A stretch of DNA of 47,780 bases, taken from assembly GCA_022824525.1 (NCBI GenBank), contig JAJDZT010000094.1, positions 1 through 47,780 on the forward strand, given 5' to 3'. Within the stretch, counting starts at the first letter, position 1. Each line of letters starts with the position of its first letter. Shown one piece after another: positions 1-8,027 of this stretch. Made by a program: the position numbers and the translations under genes. The notes below the pieces were generated by a model. That model was not told the DNA's origin, searched no databases, and saw only the letters and a list, made by a program, of their open reading frames with translations. The DNA is from Silicimonas sp. GTDB lineage: Bacteria > Pseudomonadota > Alphaproteobacteria > Rhodobacterales > Rhodobacteraceae.

Positions 1-56
1 TCATATCGGTCCGAACTACGCTTATACTTCGCGCGGGTGGTCTCGTTCCAAGCCAT
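1..56 (-). mobile_element. IS5-family transposase, N-terminus only (runs off window)
   Basis: On the minus strand an ATG at 56 opens a frame that reads MAWNETTRAKYKRSSDRY and continues past the left edge. This N-terminus resembles the usual start of IS5-family DDE transposases (MAW-x-E-x-TR ... RY). An AGGGAAG ribosome binding site lies just upstream at about 62-69. Only 18 complete codons are visible, so it is not known whether the element is intact. The assignment is pattern recognition on a short stretch. The element border would lie to the right, within about 57-140. Confidence 0.6.
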
Positions 57-348
57 GTGGTCTTCCCTGTCTGTGGTTAAATTCAGTAGGGAAATACCAT
101 ATCAGATGAGACCATCCACATTCTAGGTCAGGCTCTTAGAAACTGGTTCCAAAATCAAAACAGTACTTCACAAATTTGATATTTTGTTTCACTTCTGGCG
201 CGAAAGCGGCGGTTTTCGTGGGATTTGACACCTCACACCGTCACGTGCATTTGACGACCCTCGGCGTTTTCGGGCTAAATTGGCCTGAGGGGTCTCAGAA
301 TTCCAGCTGGGGTTATAGGGCGGTCGTACACTTGTGTTCGGCAATTAA
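57..348. other. AT-rich intergenic region, probable IS end and promoter of the LuxR gene
   Basis: No convincing gene is seen here. Read outward from the transposase start, the sequence reaches GAGCCTGACC on the minus strand, ending near 135, followed on the plus strand by TTAG at 136-139. TTAG fits the YTAR target reported for IS5 itself, so the element may end there. This is a guess, because the opposite inverted repeat is outside the window. The remaining 200 bases are AT-richer than the flanks and would carry the promoter of the following regulator. Confidence 0.35.
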
Positions 349-1221
349 TTGGTTTGGTGGGGAAGTTTGCGTTTGTCACGGTCGATTCCAGATCATGGAC
401 CCGCGCCCGATTTACGGGTTCTCGACGGCGTCGCCAGTTGGTGCGGTGGCCTTCACGGGTCGATGTCTCTTCCCAATGCTCTAAAGGCGCTCGCCGATGG
501 GCTTGATGCGCAAGGCGCTGTCATATCTCGTCATCATCATCGGATAGAGGAACGCCCGCGCGTTGTGGCCACGTTTCCGACGGTCCAATCGGCCCCGCTG
601 ACAAGGGCGTTTTGTGGGGATGTTCTGGGCTACCAGTTTGGACGCGCGCGAGCCGGCACGGTTTGGTTCCTCAGTGATGTGCTCGACGACCCCGCTTGGG
701 CGCCCACGGAGGCGCTGAACGCATGGATTTCGAGCGGCGAGATACAAGAGATCGCCGTCATTCCAATGTCCGTCACTCGCCAAAGCGTGGATTACATCGA
801 ATTCCACTTTTCGCGCGATTTGCCGAGAAGCGAACAGCATGAAATCGAAGCTCTCGTTCCGACGATCGAGCGTTCATGGCGCGGACGCAAACCGGGTCTC
901 GTGACACAGATCATCGCCGATGACCGTGTTCCGGTCGCGCGGAAGGCGGCAGATTGGGTCGATTGGGATATTCCAATCTTGGGCATGTCCAATCCCGCCG
1001 GGCTGAGCCGCGCAGAATTTCGGGTTTGCCTGATGCTGTCTCGCGGTTTGTCCGTCAAGGGCGTGTCGGAGGAACTCGGCCTTTCGGACAATACAGTGCG
1101 GTCTCACCTCAGGGCGATCTACGCAAAGACGGAGACCAGCAACCTTCCCGAGTTGATTTATCGTATCCTTTCCAACGGGACAGACGACGCGGCTCATGCC
1201 ACCATGCGTCGCCACGCTTGA
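349..1221 (+). CDS. LuxR-family helix-turn-helix transcriptional regulator
   Basis: The last 65 residues form a GerE/LuxR DNA-binding domain: LSRAEFRVCLMLSRGLSVKG, then a recognition helix with the typical SDNTVRSHLRAIYAKT pattern. The N-terminal 200 residues are not a recognisable autoinducer or receiver domain. They look like the loosely conserved sensory region of orphan LuxR proteins in alphaproteobacteria. The start is uncertain: the longest frame begins with TTG at 349, while the first in-frame ATG is at 463 and would give about 253 residues; neither has a strong ribosome binding site. The gene converges on the reductive dehalogenase gene with 12 bases between the stops, so it is a neighbour but not in the same transcript. 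Regulation of that gene is possible but not shown. Confidence 0.75.
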   Translation: MVWWGSLRLSRSIPDHGPAPDLRVLDGVASWCGGLHGSMSLPNALKALADGLDAQGAVISRHHHRIEERPRVVATFPTVQSAPLTRAFCGDVLGYQFGRARAGTVWFLSDVLDDPAWAPTEALNAWISSGEIQEIAVIPMSVTRQSVDYIEFHFSRDLPRSEQHEIEALVPTIERSWRGRKPGLVTQIIADDRVPVARKAADWVDWDIPILGMSNPAGLSRAEFRVCLMLSRGLSVKGVSEELGLSDNTVRSHLRAIYAKTETSNLPELIYRILSNGTDDAAHATMRRHA

Positions 1222-1233
1222 GCGAAAGTCGCC

Positions 1234-4200
1234 CTAAAGATCGATTTCAACAACTCCGTCGGGGTCTTTGGCACGTGATTGGCAGAGGATCATTTCCCCC
1301 TCTCGCTGGGCAGCAGACAGCACGAAGTCGCGATGCTCAACGTCGCCAGAGACAACACCGCATTTGCACACGCCGCAAAGGCCGTCAGAGCACTTTACGT
1401 CCACCGGCACGCCCGCCGCAGTGAGAACGTCGGTTGCGGATTGATCAGCTGGAACATTGAATTCTCGTCCGGACCGTACAAGCCTCAGCGTGAAGCTATG
1501 GTTTTTGTAGTCCGGTAACTCGGGTACGGAGAAATACTCCAAATGCCTCGTTTCCTCAGGGTAACCTTGGCGTCCCGCCGCCTCAAGAACTGCGCTCATG
1601 TAGGCATCGGGGCCGCAGGTGTACACATGCCAGCCGTCCTTTCGGCCCTTCAAGACGTTGTCGAAATCGGCACGTGTGTTCTCATCGGAGACGTGCGTCG
1701 TTACGCGCTCAGCCCAAGGAACTTTCGAAAGGATGCTGGCAAACGCAGCCTTGTCTCGCGAGGGTACCGAGTAGTGGAGTGCGAAATCTCGGCCAAGCGC
1801 GTGCAGTCGATGCCCCATGGCAACCATAGGTGTCACGCCAATTCCACCCCCCATGAGAGTGCTCTTTGTCGCGTTCTCGTCCAGCGGGAAGTGATTGATC
1901 GGTTTCGATAAAAAAACGCGACGACCTTCGGCAAATATCCTGTGCATGAGGGCGGAGCCCCCACGTCCGGCGTCTTCACGCAGCACTGCAATCTGGTAGC
2001 AACTCCGGTCTGCAGGGTTGCCCGACATCGAATACTGCCTGAGAAATTCCGGTGCGACGACGATATCCAGATGTGCGCCCGCGCCCCACTCAGGAAGATC
2101 ATGTCCTTCGGGATCGCGGAATTCGTAAAGTGTCACGTCATCTGACAATCGCTTAGCCTTTGACACGACCATTCTCAGGACCGGGCTGTCGGCGTGATCC
2201 GGGACCTTATGCACCACGCTGGCAACATCGCCCGACGCGAGTTTGGCTTTGTAGACCTCGGGCGTTACCATGTCTCGGTAGGCCTGAATTCCGGCCTCTC
2301 GGTCCATTGGAGAGGGATAGGGCCACGGTGGCGGTGTCAGGTTCGCCGGATAGACCGCCAAAGTCTGATCCTCGTATTTCAGATCAAGGTCCTTTTGGAG
2401 GTCACGCGCATTGACGTCATGTCTTGCGTGGCGGTAGCCGCCGTCTTCAGAAATCTCGAGGTCCCACCACCATTTTTTCATGGGGTTCAGTCCGCCATTG
2501 CCGACGACATCATCGAGCTTTGCCAAGGCAGGCGCGAGCTTCGGGACATTCATGGCCGCCCAACGGAAGGGGCGTTCGGCAAAAAGGCCCTCGAGATTCC
2601 AGGGACAGGTCTTCATGCAGCGACCGCACATCGCCCCGCCTTCTGTCGTGATCCGATAAGTCGCGCAACGTTGGCTGTCGGACTTCCAGATCTCGTAGCC
2701 GTTAAACATGAGCTTAGGACCAGCAGTAATCGCGCCAGACGGGCATTCCCGGGCACATTTGTTGCAGCTCTCGCAGAATGTCTGCAGTCCGAAGTCGATC
2801 GGTTTGTCGTGAGACAGCGGCATGTTCGTCGTGACGACACCGGATTTGAGACGTGGCCCGAGGAATGGGTTGAGGATCACCTCACCAATTCGGCTAACCT
2901 CTCCCAAACCCGACAGCAACAAAAGCGGGGGTTGGAGGACATCGCCATCAATCACAGTATGTGCCTTAGCCTTGTATCCCAAGCGCCTGATTTGTTTGGC
3001 AATTATGCCGCCCAATAGCGAAAATCTTAGATAGGCCCGCATGGATTGTGCAACGCTAATCCAATCGTCGCCAGACGCGCCCTCCATCGTCTCGTAGCCC
3101 TGATCGATGATAACGGAAATCGCTTGGTCATGGGGCGGATCGATCGGTGTGCCAGTGGCATCGTGGCTGTACCACGCCCATTCCGGACAACGGCTGATCC
3201 CCACTGCATCGCATCCAAGGAAATATGCAGCGGCCTTGATGTTCGCCGCGTTCCTCTCGGCGTCTGATGGTTGCACGCCGCCTTCGGCTGGGCCGTCCTG
3301 TAAAAGGGTAAAGGCACCAAGCATGCGCCGCTGTGCCATCGAAGGTGCGGCCTTTCGTGCATAGTGGCCACCTTTTGCATTGTCCTGCAGGCTTTTGCCC
3401 ATATCACCAAACTGTGCGCGCGCGAACATGTCCGTCCGTTTCGGTACGCGCGGAACCCGTGACTCGTCGATGAAGGTCGTGGGTGTTTCGACCCGCTTCA
3501 AAGTCTCGAACGGATGCGGGCCGTCGACATAGTACCGCGACTTGTAAGGATCACGATGAATGGCACTTTTCTGTGTCCGGTAACCCACCCACCACTTCGG
3601 GTCGAAATTGCTTTGATCCGTTGCAAGGGGTCGGTCTTCCGTCATCTCGAAAGTGGTGGTCAGGGCAGCCAATCCGAAACGCTCACCCAGGTAAGGGTTC
3701 CAAAGGCGTCCATCCCGAACAGAGGCAAGGCCAGCCATGACAGCGAGGCGATTCAGATCAACATCGGATGACGTGGCAGAATGTGCCTTCGCATCCCAGC
3801 CAAGCAATCTGATGTAATTTGCAAGCACCACAGCGGTTTCCGTAGATCTCAACGCGGCACGATGAGCTTGGGCATCTTTCAGCCAGTCGGCTCCCCTTTC
3901 GCCGGCATCGGGGTCGCGCGGCATCTCGGTCACGAAGATCATTGCGTGGGTGTGGCCCTCGATGCCGGAGGGCGGTGCCTCCATTGCGTCCTTTAGATCC
4001 GCCATAATCAGATCGATACCGCTCGCCAGTGTTTTGGTCTGACGAGTTCTAAGGTCTTCCGAAAGTCGGTCGATATCAGGATTGCGAAAAGGCGTCCCAA
4101 GCACTGCTTCCGGCGACATGCGGCACACGCCTACCATGGAGGCATCAGAGAAATAGCCGAAAGATTTCAGATGGTTCGCACGTTCGGTCGGGTCCGAAGG

Positions 4201-4425
4201 ACAATCCGCTTGCGCCTTGTTTACCAATCCGTCCCGGATCGCATCCATCATGGCCTGATACTCGGCCATGGCATGGGTTATGCTTTCGGGAGCGTCGTGG
4301 TTGCGAAACTCCAGCGGTTCGAACACAGGTAGTCCGGAGACATCCGGCTGCTCTTCACGCCTCAGGCGTTCCAGCGGGTAGGGACCCAGATGCACAGGCC
4401 GGGAGGCGTCAGAGAAAAACCGCAT
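1234..4425 (-). CDS. Self-sufficient (catabolic) reductive dehalogenase fused to an FMN/2Fe-2S reductase
   Basis: This is a 1063-residue fusion. The N-terminal part resembles the cobalamin-binding core of reductive dehalogenases and appears internally duplicated. Two 4Fe-4S motifs follow: C551-x2-C554-x2-C557-x3-C561-P, and C600-x2-C603-x3-C607-P with C587 as a possible extra ligand. The C-terminal third is a phthalate-dioxygenase-reductase-type module: RQYS flavin motif, GGGIGVTP nucleotide motif, CGP, and a 2Fe-2S site at C1012, C1017, C1020 and C1048. This order matches the aerobic BhbA/NpRdhA type, which removes halogen from hydroxylated aryl halides using NAD(P)H and cob(I)alamin. There is no Tat signal and no rdhB anchor gene, so it should be cytoplasmic and catabolic, not respiratory. 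The substrate is not known. The ATG start lacks a clear Shine-Dalgarno sequence. Confidence 0.9.
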   Translation of the reverse strand: MRFFSDASRPVHLGPYPLERLRREEQPDVSGLPVFEPLEFRNHDAPESITHAMAEYQAMMDAIRDGLVNKAQADCPSDPTERANHLKSFGYFSDASMVGVCRMSPEAVLGTPFRNPDIDRLSEDLRTRQTKTLASGIDLIMADLKDAMEAPPSGIEGHTHAMIFVTEMPRDPDAGERGADWLKDAQAHRAALRSTETAVVLANYIRLLGWDAKAHSATSSDVDLNRLAVMAGLASVRDGRLWNPYLGERFGLAALTTTFEMTEDRPLATDQSNFDPKWWVGYRTQKSAIHRDPYKSRYYVDGPHPFETLKRVETPTTFIDESRVPRVPKRTDMFARAQFGDMGKSLQDNAKGGHYARKAAPSMAQRRMLGAFTLLQDGPAEGGVQPSDAERNAANIKAAAYFLGCDAVGISRCPEWAWYSHDATGTPIDPPHDQAISVIIDQGYETMEGASGDDWISVAQSMRAYLRFSLLGGIIAKQIRRLGYKAKAHTVIDGDVLQPPLLLLSGLGEVSRIGEVILNPFLGPRLKSGVVTTNMPLSHDKPIDFGLQTFCESCNKCARECPSGAITAGPKLMFNGYEIWKSDSQRCATYRITTEGGAMCGRCMKTCPWNLEGLFAERPFRWAAMNVPKLAPALAKLDDVVGNGGLNPMKKWWWDLEISEDGGYRHARHDVNARDLQKDLDLKYEDQTLAVYPANLTPPPWPYPSPMDREAGIQAYRDMVTPEVYKAKLASGDVASVVHKVPDHADSPVLRMVVSKAKRLSDDVTLYEFRDPEGHDLPEWGAGAHLDIVVAPEFLRQYSMSGNPADRSCYQIAVLREDAGRGGSALMHRIFAEGRRVFLSKPINHFPLDENATKSTLMGGGIGVTPMVAMGHRLHALGRDFALHYSVPSRDKAAFASILSKVPWAERVTTHVSDENTRADFDNVLKGRKDGWHVYTCGPDAYMSAVLEAAGRQGYPEETRHLEYFSVPELPDYKNHSFTLRLVRSGREFNVPADQSATDVLTAAGVPVDVKCSDGLCGVCKCGVVSGDVEHRDFVLSAAQREGEMILCQSRAKDPDGVVEIDL

Positions 4426-4595
4426 GAAGCCACGCTAGAGAAACCTGCTGCTGACTGCCAGCCCAGGAATTCCACATCAGTGCTTGGACAGCGATCTCAC
4501 AACTGCGTCAGTTTTCAGTTCACTCACAGAAGCGTTGCGTTTGCCTCCTCCGATACGCGTGCTAGCCTTTAAACGAAAACCGCAGGAGGATTGGA

Positions 4596-6440
4596 ATGCG
4601 CGTCACTGGCCTCGCCGCCGCCCTTGTTATCTGGGCGACCACCGGACTTGCCGAAAGCCATATCGAGACCACAACCAGCCACGGCATTTCCGCCTTTGGT
4701 GAGCTGAAATACCCACCCGAGTTTCCGCATTTCGATTACGTGAACCCTGACGCCCCAAAGGGCGGTACAATGAGCTTCCGCGGGACGCTTGCGTCCTCAA
4801 CCTTCGACAGCTTGAATTGGTTCATTCTGGCCGGTGAACCCGCTCAAGGGCTTTGGCACATATATGATCAGCTTCTCGTCCGCGCATTTGACGAGCCTGA
4901 CGCTGTCTACGGTCTTCTTGCCGAAAGAATCGAATACCCTGAAGATCGTTCCTGGGTGATCTATACACTGCGGGAAGAGGCTCGATTTGCCGACGGCGAA
5001 CCGGTTCGTGCCGATGATGTTGTCTTCACGATCGAGGCCTTGAAGGAAGATGGCAATCCGCGCTGGCAGATCCTTCTGAAGGACGTGGAGAGAGCTGAGG
5101 CTCGTTCGCCAACAGAAGTGAAAGTCTACTTTAACCTGGAGGCGCAACTACGCGACCTGATCTCAACCGTGGGTCAACTCTACATCCTTCCAAAGCATTA
5201 TTATGAGACGGTAGAATTCAACCGCTCGACGTTGGAGCCGCCTCTTGGGTCCGGTCCCTATGTGATCAGCGATGCCGATCCGGGACGGAACATCACCTAT
5301 TGCCGCAACCCGAATTACTGGGCCGCCGATCTGAACGTGAATGTCGGGGCCTGGAATTTCGACTGCATGCGGTACGAGTACTTTGCCGATACGACGGCGG
5401 CCTTTGAGGCTTTGAAGGCCGGTGTTTACCTCTTTCACGAAGAGTTTTTCTCAGCCATCTGGGCCACAGGCTATGACTTCCCCGCGCTCGAAGAAGGTTG
5501 GGTCATTCGCGAAACCATCAGCGATGATCGTTCTTCCGGCGCGCAAGGGTTTTGGCTGAACCTTCGGAAACCCAAGTTTCAGGATCGTCGCGTCCGCGAA
5601 GCCATCGGCATGATGTTCAATTTCGAGTGGTCGAATGAGACGCTGTTCTATGGCCTTTATGATCGGACGGACAGCTTCTGGGAGAACTCGCCGTTGCAGG
5701 CCTCGGGACCGCTGGAAGGAGAAGAACTCGCCGTTCTGGAGCCGTTCCGAGACCAGTTGCCGGAGACAGTCTTCACGGAAGACGCCTATACGCCTCCCGT
5801 CAGCACAACGCGCAAGACCGACCGCGGCCTGGTTCGACAGGCCAACGCACTCCTTGAGGAAGCCGGATGGGTCATTGACGATCAGGGGGTTCGTCGGAAC
5901 GCGGCAGGCGAGGCTTTGACCGTCGAAATTCTGGATGATGGGCCGTCGTTCGAACGTATCGCGCTTCCGTTCATCGAGAACCTGAAACTCATCGGGATCG
6001 ATGCGAAATGGGAACTTATTGATCCGGCGCAATACGAACAGCGCCAGGAAGACTTCGACTATGACGTCGTGATCGGCCGCTTTTCTTTGCCGCTTTCGCC
6101 ATCGGTGGAATTGAACACTCTTTTTTCGAGCGAAAGCGCTGACCGTCCGGGCACTTTCAATCTCTCGGGATTGAAAGACCCTGTTGTGGACGCCTTGATC
6201 GAGCAGGTCATTGCAGCTGAGGACCGCGAAACGCTCACAGTAAGGGTGAAAGCATTGGATCGCGTTTTGCGGGATCGACTGATCTGGGTGCCGAACTGGT
6301 ACAAAGGCAGCCACTGGATCGCGTATTGGGACGTGTTCGGCTTCCCGGATGAAAAGCCGCCATATGATCGTGGAACGGATTATTGGTGGTTCGATCAGGC
6401 CAAGTATGACGCACTCGTCGCGGCGGGAGCACTTCGCTAG
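4596..6440 (+). CDS. YejA-like periplasmic oligopeptide-binding protein (SBP family 5)
   Basis: The 614-residue protein starts with a Sec signal peptide (positively charged start, hydrophobic run, cleavage near ATTGLA-ES). Next comes the typical beginning of YejA-type peptide binding proteins (HGISAFGELKYPPEFPHFDY, then NPDAPKGG). The length fits the family, which is longer than most cluster C binding proteins. The ribosome binding site GCAGGAGGA ends 7 bases before the ATG. No permease or ATPase genes follow; the next gene is gnd, so this is an orphan binding protein that may use a Yej-like permease encoded elsewhere. It is divergent from the dehalogenase gene across 170 bases. Peptide uptake is the family role; the actual ligand is unknown. 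Confidence 0.85.
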   Translation: MRVTGLAAALVIWATTGLAESHIETTTSHGISAFGELKYPPEFPHFDYVNPDAPKGGTMSFRGTLASSTFDSLNWFILAGEPAQGLWHIYDQLLVRAFDEPDAVYGLLAERIEYPEDRSWVIYTLREEARFADGEPVRADDVVFTIEALKEDGNPRWQILLKDVERAEARSPTEVKVYFNLEAQLRDLISTVGQLYILPKHYYETVEFNRSTLEPPLGSGPYVISDADPGRNITYCRNPNYWAADLNVNVGAWNFDCMRYEYFADTTAAFEALKAGVYLFHEEFFSAIWATGYDFPALEEGWVIRETISDDRSSGAQGFWLNLRKPKFQDRRVREAIGMMFNFEWSNETLFYGLYDRTDSFWENSPLQASGPLEGEELAVLEPFRDQLPETVFTEDAYTPPVSTTRKTDRGLVRQANALLEEAGWVIDDQGVRRNAAGEALTVEILDDGPSFERIALPFIENLKLIGIDAKWELIDPAQYEQRQEDFDYDVVIGRFSLPLSPSVELNTLFSSESADRPGTFNLSGLKDPVVDALIEQVIAAEDRETLTVRVKALDRVLRDRLIWVPNWYKGSHWIAYWDVFGFPDEKPPYDRGTDYWWFDQAKYDALVAAGALR

Positions 6441-6491
6441 CACCGGACGCTAAAGCTATCTCCAAAGGAACTGGCCAAGGCCGATGACTTT

Positions 6492-6505
6492 TGTTACCGG
6501 TAACA
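6492..6505. promoter_or_regulatory. Perfect palindrome TGTTACCGGTAACA, candidate LacI-family operator of gnd
   Basis: A perfect 14-base palindrome lies 20 bases before the gnd start codon. TGTTACC-GGTAACA is very close to the operators known for the gluconate regulators GntR and IdnR of Escherichia coli (LacI family). Control of 6-phosphogluconate dehydrogenase by a gluconate or 6-phosphogluconate repressor would make sense. The regulator gene is not in the window. Confidence 0.6.
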
Positions 6506-6524
6506 CAAACTAGCGGAGGGAACG

Positions 6525-7925
6525 ATGGCAGACGCGGATATCGGCTTGATTGGCCTTGGGACGATGGGTGCGATGTTGGCGCTCAATTTGGCCGAGAAGG
6601 GCCACAAGGTGGCTGTCTTCAATCGGACCCAGTCGGTGACCGAAGAGTTCATCTCGAATGCCGGTGACCTCGCCAAGACCCTCGTCGCTTGCGACAGTTA
6701 CGGGTCGTTGGCGACGGCCATTCGAAAGCCCCGTGCCGTGGTTCTGATGGTGCCTGCGGGCAAACCGGTCGACGCCGTCAGCGAAGACCTCGCTGGTTAT
6801 TTCGAGGCGGGGGACATGATCGTCGACGCGGGTAATGCCAATTTTCGTGACACCAACCGCCGTGCGGCAGATGCCGGAGACATCAAGTTTATGGGCATTG
6901 GTGTGTCTGGCGGCGCGGAAGGGGCCCGCCATGGCCCGTCAATCATGGCGGGTGGTTCCAAGGCTGCCTGGGAACGCATGAAACCGATATTGACCGACAT
7001 TGCAGCCCGGTACGAAGGTCAGCCATGTGCGACCTACATGGGGCCGGAAGGGGCCGGCCATTTCGTAAAAGCGGTTCATAACGGCATCGAATATGCGGAC
7101 ATGCAGATCATTGCGGAAGCCTATGGCTTGATGCGCGACGGTCTTGGGCTGACGGCATCTGAAATTGGTGACATTTTTACCGAATGGAACAATGGAGAGC
7201 TGGCTTCCTATCTCGTCGAAATTTCTGGAAAGGTGTCTAAGGCGGTTGATCCTGAAACTGGTGCCGCGATGCTCGACATAATCGAGGACACGGCCGGCCA
7301 GAAAGGAACCGGCCGCTGGACAGCGATCGAAGCACAACATCTCGCTGCCCCCGTCACCGTGATTGAGGCAGCCGTCGCTGCGCGCAACATGTCGGCGGCA
7401 AAAGATCTGCGCGGCAAAGGTGAAATACTTTTTGGACCCGGGCCAGAGGCGCTCACACTCAAGACCGAGTTGATTGAAGGCGCGCTGATTGCCGGAAAGA
7501 TAATCTGTTATACTCAAGGCTTCGAGATGCTCCGCAGGGCGAGTGCAGAGTTCGACTGGGACTTGCCGATGCCGGCTATCGCAGAAGTTTGGCGTGCAGG
7601 GTGCATTATCCGGTCCGATATGCTGAACGACATGGCGTTGTCCCTGTCGGACGAACCGGACCGTTTGCTCATGTATGCTCCTCATTTTTCGGAGCTGCTG
7701 AAAACCCACGTTCCCGCGCTCCGCTGGGTTGTCGGCGCGGCCATCGGAGCGGGCCACCCAATGCCCGCGTTGTCTGCAGCTCTAGGATATTTCGATACGA
7801 TGCGAACCGAGCGTGGCACGGCCAATATGATTCAGGGTCAGCGCGATTTCTTCGGCGAACATGGGTTCGAGCGGACGGATCGGGACGGCTCAGACTACCA
7901 CGGACCGTGGACCGCAGACCGCTAG
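6525..7925 (+). CDS. gnd: 6-phosphogluconate dehydrogenase, decarboxylating
   Basis: The enzyme oxidises and decarboxylates 6-phosphogluconate to ribulose 5-phosphate with NAD(P)+ in the pentose phosphate pathway. The 466-residue length is that of the classic long-chain enzyme. Visible signatures are the Rossmann start IGLIGLGTMG, the family signature IVDAGNANFRDT, the GVSGGAEGARHGPS substrate loop, the catalytic region HFVKAVHNGIEYADMQ with its lysine and HNGIEY, and QKGTGRWT. A strong GCGGAGGG ribosome binding site supports the ATG. The gene stands alone between an orphan binding protein and a convergent TRAP operon. A palindromic operator sits immediately upstream, which suggests induction by gluconate or a related sugar acid instead of constitutive expression. 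Confidence 0.97.
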   Translation: MADADIGLIGLGTMGAMLALNLAEKGHKVAVFNRTQSVTEEFISNAGDLAKTLVACDSYGSLATAIRKPRAVVLMVPAGKPVDAVSEDLAGYFEAGDMIVDAGNANFRDTNRRAADAGDIKFMGIGVSGGAEGARHGPSIMAGGSKAAWERMKPILTDIAARYEGQPCATYMGPEGAGHFVKAVHNGIEYADMQIIAEAYGLMRDGLGLTASEIGDIFTEWNNGELASYLVEISGKVSKAVDPETGAAMLDIIEDTAGQKGTGRWTAIEAQHLAAPVTVIEAAVAARNMSAAKDLRGKGEILFGPGPEALTLKTELIEGALIAGKIICYTQGFEMLRRASAEFDWDLPMPAIAEVWRAGCIIRSDMLNDMALSLSDEPDRLLMYAPHFSELLKTHVPALRWVVGAAIGAGHPMPALSAALGYFDTMRTERGTANMIQGQRDFFGEHGFERTDRDGSDYHGPWTADR

Positions 7926-8002
7926 CTCTTATCTGACTTTCCTTGGTGCTTAGACGAAAGCGCAGCACCGCCACACGTGCGACGCTCATAGATGTCTCAA
8001 GG

Positions 8003-8023
8003 GTGAGGGGCAGTGCCCCTCAC
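8003..8023. terminator. Bidirectional stem-loop between convergent gnd and dctM
   Basis: GTGAGGGGC and GCCCCTCAC form a perfect 9-bp stem with a 3-base loop, exactly between the two convergent stop codons. There is no long T run on either side, but position and stability suggest termination from both directions. Confidence 0.65.
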
Positions 8024-8027
8024 TGTT

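Noticed and set aside
176..484. 102-codon frame overlapping the start of the LuxR gene
   Set aside because: Different frame from the HTH protein, no motif; the overlap makes it unlikely.
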